A stretch of 64,000 nt of DNA from Brevibacillus reuszeri (lineage in GTDB: Bacteria > Bacillota > Bacilli > Brevibacillales > Brevibacillaceae), in NCBI RefSeq assembly GCF_001187725.1, contig NZ_LGIQ01000002.1, positions 186,001 through 250,000 on the forward strand. The letters run 5' to 3'. The notes under the pieces are model-generated. The model worked only from the letters and a program-made list of their open reading frames with translations, made no database searches and was not told the origin of the DNA. The position numbers and the translations under genes were made by a program. Shown here piece after piece: positions 16,754-23,878 of this stretch (positions are counted from its first letter, which is position 1; every line of letters starts with the position of its first letter).

Positions 16754-17670
16754 AGAAGAAAAGGAGAAATGGGCCGCCGGAGGCATGGATGGTAGATCAA
16801 GTATTTCTGCGTGATCCGTTCTCTAAACGCTTGCTAGAGGCATGCAAAGCAAGCATGGTGTTTGCGATTTTCCTTTATGTTGTGTTGCTGGTGATTGAAC
16901 TGCTGGGTTTTATAGGATCGTGGAATTTGAACGCTTTTTTGGAGATCCAGTTCGCTACATTATTGATTTGCCTTGGTGTTTTCAGTTTGAGTGTTATTCT
17001 CGGTTTTCGGCGTTGTAAAAATCGTGCCTTGGAACCAGAACAAATGCGTTTTGAGGGTGGGGTACTGAGATTTCGACTCGGGGGAAAAGACGTAGAGCTT
17101 ACGAGCAGTAGTATTTTGGGAGTGAACCAGCACTATTTCCGAAACCGCCACGGTAATATCCTTAGGTGGTTAGCAGTATACGATATTCGAACTCCTGAGG
17201 GAGCCTACCGAATCGATTTGACATGCTATGAGAGAGACAACGGTGCTGGAAATTGGTTGGTGCATTGTAATGGGAAGCGCAATATGGAAAAGGTTCGCAA
17301 GTGGGAGACAGCGAAGCAAGCGTTTCTTGCCTCGGATAGGGTGGCCTTCGGTACGAAGCTGGAGCGCATTGATTTTGAGCAGCAGCCGCCTGCGATTACG
17401 CTGCGAAAAAAGCAGCTTGATTTATCGGCAGTCAGCCGTATTGTTGTTGATCCAACAGTTAGCGGGCAAGGGTCAACCAATATGTATATTTCATTTATGC
17501 AGCATAACGATAAAGAAAAGACAATCGCATCCTTGCCCTGTCGCGTAGTTGCAGACGAATGGGAATCGTTTCTACAGCATTTGTTTGCGATAGCGAAACA
17601 AGTCCATATACCGGTGGAGTTGAGAACAGAGGAACGGCGGGATGTGTCTCAGGTTCCATCCTGGTGGTGA
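16750..17670 (+). CDS. Predicted membrane protein with two TM segments
   Basis: A 306-residue protein with a basic N terminus (MKKKRRNG). Two hydrophobic segments lie at about residues 36-56 (SMVFAIFLYVVLLVIELLGF) and 66-88 (FATLLICLGVFSLSVILGF). A cytoplasmic domain of about 215 residues follows, rich in beta-strands (RFEGGVLRFRLGGKDVELTSSSI) and like bacterial PH-domain-style proteins in layout. That resemblance is only structural guesswork. The ATG overlaps the upstream stop and has CAGGAGGAGCAGG as ribosome site. No function is assigned. Confidence 0.65.
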   Translation: MKKKRRNGPPEAWMVDQVFLRDPFSKRLLEACKASMVFAIFLYVVLLVIELLGFIGSWNLNAFLEIQFATLLICLGVFSLSVILGFRRCKNRALEPEQMRFEGGVLRFRLGGKDVELTSSSILGVNQHYFRNRHGNILRWLAVYDIRTPEGAYRIDLTCYERDNGAGNWLVHCNGKRNMEKVRKWETAKQAFLASDRVAFGTKLERIDFEQQPPAITLRKKQLDLSAVSRIVVDPTVSGQGSTNMYISFMQHNDKEKTIASLPCRVVADEWESFLQHLFAIAKQVHIPVELRTEERRDVSQVPSWW

Positions 17671-17779
17671 TAGGGAGAGATCGAATGAAGAGGAAAAAGA
17701 GAAGCGGTCAGCAGGACGTTTTTCGTTCGACTTATATGATGATTTAGAACAAAAAGAGGATGCAGCGAATGATTTGTGA
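17642..17779 (+). CDS. Possible 45-residue small ORF or frameshifted C-terminal extension
   Basis: In the +1 frame relative to the end of the preceding membrane protein, an open stretch from ATG 17642 to TGA 17777-17779 encodes a very charged peptide (SNEEEKEKRSAGRFSFDLYD, then DLEQKEDAAND). No ribosome site precedes it. It may be the original C-terminal tail of the membrane protein displaced by a one-base change, or chance. A 20-codon ORF starting at 17685 behind GGGAGAGA covers the same bases. Confidence 0.25.
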   Translation: MCLRFHPGGDRERSNEEEKEKRSAGRFSFDLYDDLEQKEDAANDL

Positions 17780-17826
17780 AAATAAGTGTCGAGAATTATC
17801 TATAGGTTAAAGGGGGCTCAGAGCCA

Positions 17827-19005
17827 ATGGAACAAAGAAAATACAAGTTAAACGATGAAGCCATTTCGGAGTTTCTGAAATCGTTTTTTGATAAAAAGAG
17901 TGTATGGGAAAAGCTGAGGACAGAAGCGCGTACGCAAGTTGTTACATGGCGCTGGGCGACCGAATCGATGGCTTTTGAAATGCCCTTCGCCCGCGAGCTG
18001 TATGGCGGCTCCAGTCCACGATGGGTGGCCGATGACCGAGCCAATCCGACATCGCACATCCGCCATGGCTTGGATGCACAAGACCGCATCGTGATTGAGT
18101 GCGGCCCTGGCATACAAGAAACGGTCTGGTTGTACGAGGTGGATCGGCGCACAGGTGTGCAGTGGTACGTTCACAACGATGACGTGAGAATCGGATCGGT
18201 AACGCAATATGGCTATCAGGATGGGCAACTGGCTACCAATCACTTGCATATGGGCTATCGCGGTGCGGACACACGCATGGAGTACGAGGATGGCCGCTTG
18301 CTACGCAGTTTCAGCCGCCATTGGCAGGAAGAGGATGAGTCGTGGTACAGCCAATACGTCTTCAGCTACGATGCACAGGACCATCTGGAACGGATTGTTT
18401 TGCAGTACACGGACGAGCAGGGTCAACCGACGGGTCAGGAAAGGCTCACCTATTTGCGTCTGCCCAAGGGAGAATCGCTTGCCACAGTCGAGGCCAGGGT
18501 GAAATCACTGTTGCTTCAGGCCATTGAAACTACACTAGATAACATTCCACAGGAGGAGAAGTTATACTGCCTGCTCCTGTGCTATACCCATGAGGATCTG
18601 GGCGCCGCATGGCCGCCGTTCCTGGTTTGGGGCCGGGAATCTTATCGACAATCAGTTGTCGAGCGCGGTGAGGATGTGTCCTACTACTTGTGGGCGCCGG
18701 ATGAAATCCGAGACGTGCAGGGCGAAGACCACGAATACTGGTTCGATGGCCAGGAACTTCGGGAAGCTTGCCTTCTTCATGCCCAACTGATGGACATGAA
18801 GCAAAGCAACACATCGGCGATGCGTGTTCTGAAACAACTTGTGCCAGAGGTTCTCCGAATGGCAAAGCACGCCGGACTGCCGCTGACTGACGATTTCGTC
18901 GTGGCCTTCGCCGACAATACTGGTGAGGTCGACCCGCTGAAGGCGATGAAGTCAGGACTCGATGCTGAACACTGGACGTTGTTGAAGCAGCGCGGCTACG
19001 TTTGA
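17827..19005 (+). CDS. Hypothetical protein of 392 residues
   Basis: I do not recognise this family. The protein is soluble with no signal peptide. Residues about 115-225 contain short beta-hairpin-like units (GYQDGQLATNHLHMGYR, MEYEDGRLLRSFSRHW, FSYDAQDHLERIVLQYTDEQG) that recall degenerate YD/RHS-type repeats. The C-terminal third is helical. ATG 17827 follows AAAGGGGGCTCAGAG. The gene is visibly richer in G and C than its neighbours on both sides, which suggests separate acquisition. YD-like segments occur in immunity or toxin-associated proteins, but no toxin lies nearby, so no function is proposed. Confidence 0.65.
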   Translation: MEQRKYKLNDEAISEFLKSFFDKKSVWEKLRTEARTQVVTWRWATESMAFEMPFARELYGGSSPRWVADDRANPTSHIRHGLDAQDRIVIECGPGIQETVWLYEVDRRTGVQWYVHNDDVRIGSVTQYGYQDGQLATNHLHMGYRGADTRMEYEDGRLLRSFSRHWQEEDESWYSQYVFSYDAQDHLERIVLQYTDEQGQPTGQERLTYLRLPKGESLATVEARVKSLLLQAIETTLDNIPQEEKLYCLLLCYTHEDLGAAWPPFLVWGRESYRQSVVERGEDVSYYLWAPDEIRDVQGEDHEYWFDGQELREACLLHAQLMDMKQSNTSAMRVLKQLVPEVLRMAKHAGLPLTDDFVVAFADNTGEVDPLKAMKSGLDAEHWTLLKQRGYV

Positions 19006-19120
19006 TGTGGATGCGTGGTGCAAGAGGGGAATAAATATGGCAATTAAATATGCGGACTTATTCGATTAGCTTTTCATGAGCTCCCGAAAAGTCATCCTTA
19101 GTTGCATAAAGATAAAGTTG

Positions 19121-19145
19121 AATGATTATCATAATAATGATAAAA
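19121..19145 (+). promoter_or_regulatory. Fur-box-like palindrome upstream of the toxin-antitoxin pair
   Basis: TTATCAT (19126-19132) and ATGATAA (19137-19143) form a perfect inverted repeat in AT-rich sequence. ATTATCA is a perfect half of the 7-1-7 Fur box, but the partner half is poor. It may be a Fur site or the operator bound by the antitoxin itself. Confidence 0.3.
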
Positions 19146-19166
19146 TCATGTCAGGAGGTGGGGGCA

Positions 19167-19436
19167 TTGCCGCAAATCAGACCTATATCCGACCTGCGTA
19201 ATCACTTCGCTGAAATATCAAAGATCGTTCACGAGAATCGTGAACCGGTGTTTCTTACAAAAAATGGACACGGCGACATGGTGGTCATGAGTATTGAGCA
19301 TTATGAGGATATGCAGTACAACAACGAGATTCTTGCAAAGCTTCAAGAGGCTGAAATCGAAGCGAAGAACTCAGATGTTCGTTATAGCCACGATGAAGTG
19401 TTTAAGCAATTAAGACAACGTCTTCGTAAGGGATAA
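19167..19436 (+). CDS. Phd/YefM-family antitoxin
   Basis: An 89-residue antitoxin. The N-terminal Phd/YefM fold has IRPISDLRNHFAEISKIVHENREPVFLTKNGHGDMVVMS in the typical spacing. The C-terminal part (EAEIEAKNSDVRYSHDEVFKQLR) is the toxin-binding tail. TTG 19167 is chosen because AGGAGGTGGGGG lies just upstream; an upstream ATG would make an unusual poly-isoleucine start. A terminator separates it from the toxin gene, unlike the usual overlapping arrangement. It probably represses its own promoter. Confidence 0.85.
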   Translation: MPQIRPISDLRNHFAEISKIVHENREPVFLTKNGHGDMVVMSIEHYEDMQYNNEILAKLQEAEIEAKNSDVRYSHDEVFKQLRQRLRKG

Positions 19437-19456
19437 AAATCATAAATGATTACATG

Positions 19457-19494
19457 AAACTGGGGGATGGTTGCCCCCAGTTTATTGCTTTTTT
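19457..19494 (+). terminator. Terminator after the antitoxin gene
   Basis: AAACTGGGGG (19457-19466) pairs with CCCCCAGTTT (19474-19483) over a 7-base loop, followed by ATTGCTTTTTTG. It would limit read-through into the toxin gene. Confidence 0.75.
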
Positions 19495-19620
19495 GACAAC
19501 CAATTTGTTCCATGATATAGAACAACTTGAAATCCCGTCCTATCCTATTGACTTCATGAATGAAGTAGGAGAGATTGCTTGAACGGCTGGGCATTAACAC
19601 TAAAGATTAAAGGGGGACAG

Positions 19621-19935
19621 ATGGTGGAGAAAAGGTACGACATACGTTATCTTGCAGTGGCACAATCAGATTTGGTAGACATTGTTCAGTATATTAGTGA
19701 ACAGCTCCATGCACCTGAAGCTGCCATACATCTTGTTGATAAGCTAGATAAGGCTATTTCTTATTTACAATATTTCCCTTTTTCCGGACATCATTATAAA
19801 AGTAATAGAGGGCTCAAGGATCAGTACCGAATACTTGTTGTTGAGAATTACCTTGTATTCTACGCTGTAATGGACAATCTCGTAGAAATCTGACGTATTA
19901 TTTATAGTAAACGCGATTACCAAAAACTGCTTTGA
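19621..19935 (+). pseudogene. ParE/RelE-family toxin with premature stop near the C terminus
   Basis: The frame starts at ATG 19621 behind AGGGGGACAG. It encodes a RelE/ParE toxin: YDIRYLAVAQSDLVDIVQYISEQL, then SYLQYFPFSG and YRILVVENYLVFYAVMDN. A TGA at 19891-19893 ends the product after LVEI (90 residues). The same frame continues with RIIYSKRDYQKLL to TGA 19935. That matches the conserved RelE/ParE ending (VEIRRV-Y-RRDY-xxL), in which the TGA position is usually Arg (CGA to TGA is one C-to-T change). The lost strand carries conserved basic and Tyr residues, so the toxin is probably weakened or dead. The start of the fold and the antitoxin are intact. Confidence 0.75.
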
Positions 19936-19948
19936 CAGGATCGTAGTA

Positions 19949-19980
19949 AAGAGGGGCGAGGTTGCCCCTCTTATTTTTTT
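19949..19980 (+). terminator. Terminator after the toxin gene
   Basis: AAGAGGGGC (19949-19957) pairs with GCCCCTCTT (19964-19972), followed by ATTTTTTTG. This is a textbook intrinsic terminator. Confidence 0.8.
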
Positions 19981-20110
19981 GTTTACGTAAATGTCGTTTC
20001 ATATGGCTATCTCCCAGAAGCTGATCAAGAATCACCAAAATATCCGTCGCAAAATGAAAAGCTATATGTCGCAAACTTTCATTGAAAAGAGAACGAATCC
20101 ATATAAAATA

Positions 20111-20129
20111 GAGAATGAAAATCATTATC
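20111..20129 (+). promoter_or_regulatory. Fur box
   Basis: GAGAATGAAAATCATTATC matches 17 of 19 positions of the Fur consensus GATAATGATAATCATTATC. It lies 26 bp before the GTG of the iron-binding lipoprotein, so the gene should be iron-repressed. Confidence 0.85.
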
Positions 20130-20154
20130 ATTAAAAAGAAGAGGGGATATATAA

Positions 20155-21168
20155 GTGAAGAGAAACTACATAACTGCTCAATTAACAACAGGACTCATTT
20201 GTTTCATGCTCCTGCTGACGGCATGCAGCTCGGGAGGAAACAGCGTCAATACGTCAAGTGGGACTGCTGCGTCACCACCACCGACGACTGAGGCCGAGGC
20301 CACTCCGAAGCCCGCAGGAGATACTGCCTTTCCCGTGACCATTCCCCACATGAAGGGTGAATATACACTAGAGAAAAAGCCAGAGGTCATTGCCGTCCTA
20401 GACACTAAATTCGTCGATCAATTGGTTGCGCTAAAGGAGCAGCCGGCTGGAAGTGTGACTACCGCTGGCTCTGATAAGGATTTTCCAGCGTATTTGAGCG
20501 ATCGGCTAGGTGACGTGAAGGTACTGGGCACGCGAGATGAGCCGAACCTGGAAGCGCTCGTGCAATTAAATCCGGATTTGATCCTCATGACGGACTTTCA
20601 AGAAAAAGTGTATGACAATGTAAGCAAAATCGCACCGACGCTTGTGCTTGAATTTAATGAAGATTGGCGTGTGACGTTGAACACCATGGGAAAAATCATG
20701 GGCAAGCAAAAAGAGGCACAGGCTGTCCAGCAAGCCTATGAAAATAAAGTTTCCAAGCTCAAGGAGCAGATTGCTGCCAAGCTGGGTACTGAGACAGTCG
20801 CGCTTATTCGCCCAAGAAAAGAAGGGATACGTCTACACACCCCCAAGCATCGTACAGGGGCCATTCTTTATAACGATTTGGGCTTGAACACTCCCCCATC
20901 TGTTGCAAAGGTTGATGACACAGCGTACGAAATTTCCTTGGAAGCTATTGGCGAGGTTGGAGCCGATCATTATTTCTTGTTGTCCGATAAGATGTTTGCA
21001 GCAGATGTCGAAAATCTGGAAAGTTCGAAAACGTGGAAATCCTTGGAGGCGGTAAAGAACAATCGGGTTTATAAGGTGGACTCGACATTATGGATTGCCT
21101 ATTATGGACCAATTGCCATCGACATGATTACCAGCCAAATTGCAGAATCCTTATTGGGACAGCAATAG
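20155..21168 (+). CDS. Ferric-siderophore-binding lipoprotein of an ABC transporter
   Basis: A 337-residue lipoprotein. The signal peptide ends in LLTACSSGG with the lipobox Cys near residue 24, then a Ser/Thr/Pro-rich linker. The mature part is a type III (FecB/FhuD-like) binding protein: KPEVIAVLDTKFVDQLVAL, LVQLNPDLIL, VALIRPRKEGIRLHTPKHRTGAILY and ADHYFLLSDKMF. It would capture a ferric siderophore at the cell surface. It is closely similar along its length to the C-terminal half of the regulator at 22075, including ALIRPR and HRTGA-LY-DLGL. GTG 20155 follows GAGGGGAT and a Fur box. No permease or ATPase is encoded nearby, so it must share a transporter elsewhere. Confidence 0.9.
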   Translation: MKRNYITAQLTTGLICFMLLLTACSSGGNSVNTSSGTAASPPPTTEAEATPKPAGDTAFPVTIPHMKGEYTLEKKPEVIAVLDTKFVDQLVALKEQPAGSVTTAGSDKDFPAYLSDRLGDVKVLGTRDEPNLEALVQLNPDLILMTDFQEKVYDNVSKIAPTLVLEFNEDWRVTLNTMGKIMGKQKEAQAVQQAYENKVSKLKEQIAAKLGTETVALIRPRKEGIRLHTPKHRTGAILYNDLGLNTPPSVAKVDDTAYEISLEAIGEVGADHYFLLSDKMFAADVENLESSKTWKSLEAVKNNRVYKVDSTLWIAYYGPIAIDMITSQIAESLLGQQ

Positions 21169-21171
21169 GGG

Positions 21172-21921
21172 ATGAATTCATTTCTATTGTCAGATGACTG
21201 GAAAAAGCTTATGGATGATTACCATTTGACTATGGGAGAGGTTTCGCAGCAAAGCATACAGGTGCTGGCTTTGGGCGAGCTGCTGAATGAGGAAAAATGC
21301 AGGGCGTACGTGGAATGGCTTGCGGAGCATATCGGGTCTGGAACCGTTAGAGTAGCATCCTCCATGCTAGTAAAAAGGGTGGCTAATCTGCTCGTGACTC
21401 CAGTACTCAGCGCTGCGACCTATTACAATAAAGGAATCGGGATTCGTCCCGAGCATTGTCATCTCTTTCATTTGGCTGCTTCGTCTGCTGGCTCCGCTTT
21501 TCCGTACATGGTATTGTCTGATGCACGAGTTACAGTACCTGACGCCAATCATAGAGAATCGTGGCAAGCAGGTATCATAAAAGAATTGTTCGCGGATTGC
21601 CTGACGCCATTCATAAAAACCGTAGCTGTGGTGGGCTCGGTATCGAAAGCGACACTGTGGGAGAATGTGATGGTGCGCGTCGCTCCCGTATATAGCTATG
21701 ACGAAGAGCAGGATGAATCAAGACGTCAGCTGTTGCGAGACGATTTCTCTTTTCTTGCAATGAACGCTCCGGGAGAGCTGTTTGGCATGAGTAAAAATCC
21801 GTTTGCCTCGTTTGTAAATAAAGACCAAGGGGGCTGTATCGTCGGGCGTAGTAGGCGTTTGACTTGCTGCCTCTACTATCAAATGGCGCCCGAGTATTGC
21901 TTGAAATGTCCCAAACAATAA
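21172..21921 (+). CDS. FhuF-like ferric-siderophore reductase
   Basis: A 249-residue cytoplasmic protein ending in a cysteine cluster, CC-x9-C-x2-C (CCLYYQMAPEYCLKC). This is the [2Fe-2S] cluster-binding signature of FhuF-type ferric iron reductases, which release iron from imported ferric siderophores. The body is helical (MGEVSQQSIQVLALGELL). ATG 21172 begins 3 bp after the upstream stop, with only a weak ribosome site (ATAGGGG), so translation is probably coupled to the binding protein. Co-transcription behind the Fur box fits a role in iron release. Confidence 0.85.
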   Translation: MNSFLLSDDWKKLMDDYHLTMGEVSQQSIQVLALGELLNEEKCRAYVEWLAEHIGSGTVRVASSMLVKRVANLLVTPVLSAATYYNKGIGIRPEHCHLFHLAASSAGSAFPYMVLSDARVTVPDANHRESWQAGIIKELFADCLTPFIKTVAVVGSVSKATLWENVMVRVAPVYSYDEEQDESRRQLLRDDFSFLAMNAPGELFGMSKNPFASFVNKDQGGCIVGRSRRLTCCLYYQMAPEYCLKCPKQ

Positions 21922-21979
21922 ATGCTCATTTCACGTAGCAAGAGGTGATGTCAATCTGATAGACTAGCAGTATTGACTA

Positions 21980-21994
21980 TGAGAATGATTATCA
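21980..21994 (+). promoter_or_regulatory. Fur box
   Basis: TGAGAATGATTATCA matches the 7-1-7 Fur box TGATAATNATTATCA at every defined position but one. It is 80 bp upstream of the AraC-type regulator gene. Confidence 0.8.
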
Positions 21995-22074
21995 TCTAAA
22001 ATGATAAATACGTACATAAAGCCTCACAAGCATATAGCTCCAAGAACGAATCTGTCTACTTGGAGATGAGATCA

Positions 22075-23745
22075 ATGTCAATAAAGGAACACGTATTGCT
22101 GAGTAACGATACGGCAATCAAGCTGCTCGATGTGAAGCGAGGAAGCATGCTTTCTGGCAACGCCCTTCCTAATTATTGTTTGCCAGCAAACGTGCTGCTC
22201 TTTGTAAGCAGAGGGCATGGAAGGCTGTTCATAGACGGAACCCCTTATACGATTTCCCCGTTTTTTGTTTGCCATGCTGGCAGGAGTGCGGTTATTGATT
22301 TTGGTGCGATTACACAGCCAATCGAATATATCGCCATCTATTACAGGGCCGAGCTTATGCACCTGAATAGGGGAGAGGTGGCCCAGCATATTGACGGGTC
22401 TAATCTTTTACAGGTGCAGTTTGGCGTGAGTCTTGCCGAGCGGATGACGCTCTACCAGATTGTGGAGCAAATCGAGCAAAAATGGAGTATGAGGCAAGGC
22501 CTTGAAGGCTTCCATGCTAATGCGCTTCTGCAAGGGCTGCTCTATGAACTGTTGAAGCAGTTGCAGACTGACGGCTACCAAAATCCATCAGAAGCAGTAA
22601 GTACTGTTATCAGGCACATTGATGCGCATTACAACCAGGATCTGAGACTGAATCAGATGGCGGAGCTTGTGCATTGCAGCTCGAGACAACTGCAAAGATG
22701 GTTTAAACAACAGGAACAGATCGGACCGATGGAATATGTAATAAAAATCAGGATGAATCATGCGGCACAGCTGCTGCAGCACACTGCGGCAACTGTTCGT
22801 GAAATTGCCGAAAGCATCGGTTATCGCAATATGTTTTATTTTAGTAGAGCTTTTAAGAAATACTATGGGATTAGTCCGCTTTCCTATCGGAGGGCCGCTG
22901 TTGCCGACAAAAACCTGGTTATCAAGCATGTCAAAGGCGAGCTTTCATTACGACAGTCGCCGAAACGGATTGTCGTGCTTGATGTGCAATATGCGGATCA
23001 ACTGATCACGCTGAATGAACGGCCTGTTGGCAGCGTAGGTATTGGAGGCACTGTCATTGGCTTTCCGGATTATTTGCAGGATAAGCTTGGGCAAACGGAA
23101 GTGCTCGGAACGTATGAACAGCCCAATATGGGTTCGATTTCCATGCTACAGCCTGACCTGATTGTATGCACGGAGGCTCATGAGCAGCATTATGGGCATT
23201 TAAGCCGATTGGCACCGACCGTTATGTTTCAACGGAACGAGGATTGGCGGTTCATATTGGGGATTTTCGGGATGATTACAGATAAAACGGAGGAAGCAAA
23301 CCAAATTTTACTGGAATATTGCGAGAAGGCAGCCAGATTGTCTGCAGAGCTTGCCAATACGCTAAGAGGTCAGCGGGTGGCTCTCATTCGCCCGCGTGAT
23401 GCATCTATTCGTGTGCATACTGCAGCTCATCGTACGGGAGCGGTATTGTACGAGGACTTGGGATTGTCTGCGCCATTTTTTATAGAGGAAGCTTCCGATA
23501 CTGCCTACCAAATTTCTCTTGACGTGCTGCCGGAAGTAAATGCCGATCATTATTTTCTACTGTGCAATGACATGTTCAAGGATTGGACAACCACCGTGCA
23601 GCACAGTACAGAGTGGCGTTCACTCTCCGCCGTGAAGCAGCAGTGCGTGTATACAGTGGATTCGTCCGTGTGGATTGGTTCTTATGGTCCTACAGGCATT
23701 AATCGTATTTTGGATGAGGTAGCTCAATATTTGCTTTATTCGTAA
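22075..23745 (+). CDS. AraC-type regulator fused to a siderophore-binding domain (Btr-like)
   Basis: A protein of about 556 residues. Residues 1-150 form a cupin-like AraC N-terminal domain. Residues about 175-275 hold two helix-turn-helix motifs (LNQMAELVHCSSRQLQRWFK; VREIAESIGYRNMFYFSRAFKKYYGISPLSYR). Residues 285-555 are a FecB-like binding domain without a signal peptide. This layout is that of B. subtilis Btr, which senses ferric bacillibactin in the cytoplasm and activates uptake genes. The binding half is a close paralogue of the lipoprotein at 20155, so both probably recognise the same siderophore. ATG 22075 is preferred, with TTGGAG about 9 bases upstream; in-frame starts at 22060 and 22066 are alternatives. 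Confidence 0.88.
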   Translation: MSIKEHVLLSNDTAIKLLDVKRGSMLSGNALPNYCLPANVLLFVSRGHGRLFIDGTPYTISPFFVCHAGRSAVIDFGAITQPIEYIAIYYRAELMHLNRGEVAQHIDGSNLLQVQFGVSLAERMTLYQIVEQIEQKWSMRQGLEGFHANALLQGLLYELLKQLQTDGYQNPSEAVSTVIRHIDAHYNQDLRLNQMAELVHCSSRQLQRWFKQQEQIGPMEYVIKIRMNHAAQLLQHTAATVREIAESIGYRNMFYFSRAFKKYYGISPLSYRRAAVADKNLVIKHVKGELSLRQSPKRIVVLDVQYADQLITLNERPVGSVGIGGTVIGFPDYLQDKLGQTEVLGTYEQPNMGSISMLQPDLIVCTEAHEQHYGHLSRLAPTVMFQRNEDWRFILGIFGMITDKTEEANQILLEYCEKAARLSAELANTLRGQRVALIRPRDASIRVHTAAHRTGAVLYEDLGLSAPFFIEEASDTAYQISLDVLPEVNADHYFLLCNDMFKDWTTTVQHSTEWRSLSAVKQQCVYTVDSSVWIGSYGPTGINRILDEVAQYLLYS

Positions 23746-23749
23746 AAGA

Positions 23750-23787
23750 AGAGCCTGAGTGATTGCCAGTTCAATCATTCGGGCTCT
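23750..23787 (+). terminator. Hairpin after the AraC-type regulator gene
   Basis: AGAGCCTGAGTGATT (23750-23764) pairs with AATCATTCGGGCTCT (23773-23787), with two G-U pairs. There is no T-run, but the position just after the stop suggests a transcription end. Confidence 0.5.
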
Positions 23788-23878
23788 TACGCGCTTGCCC
23801 GCCCTATTCCCACGCCCACCTCTTATGTTTTAATAAAGGAAGAAATTTTAGTTCGAGCATGACGGAAGAGGGATTTAC

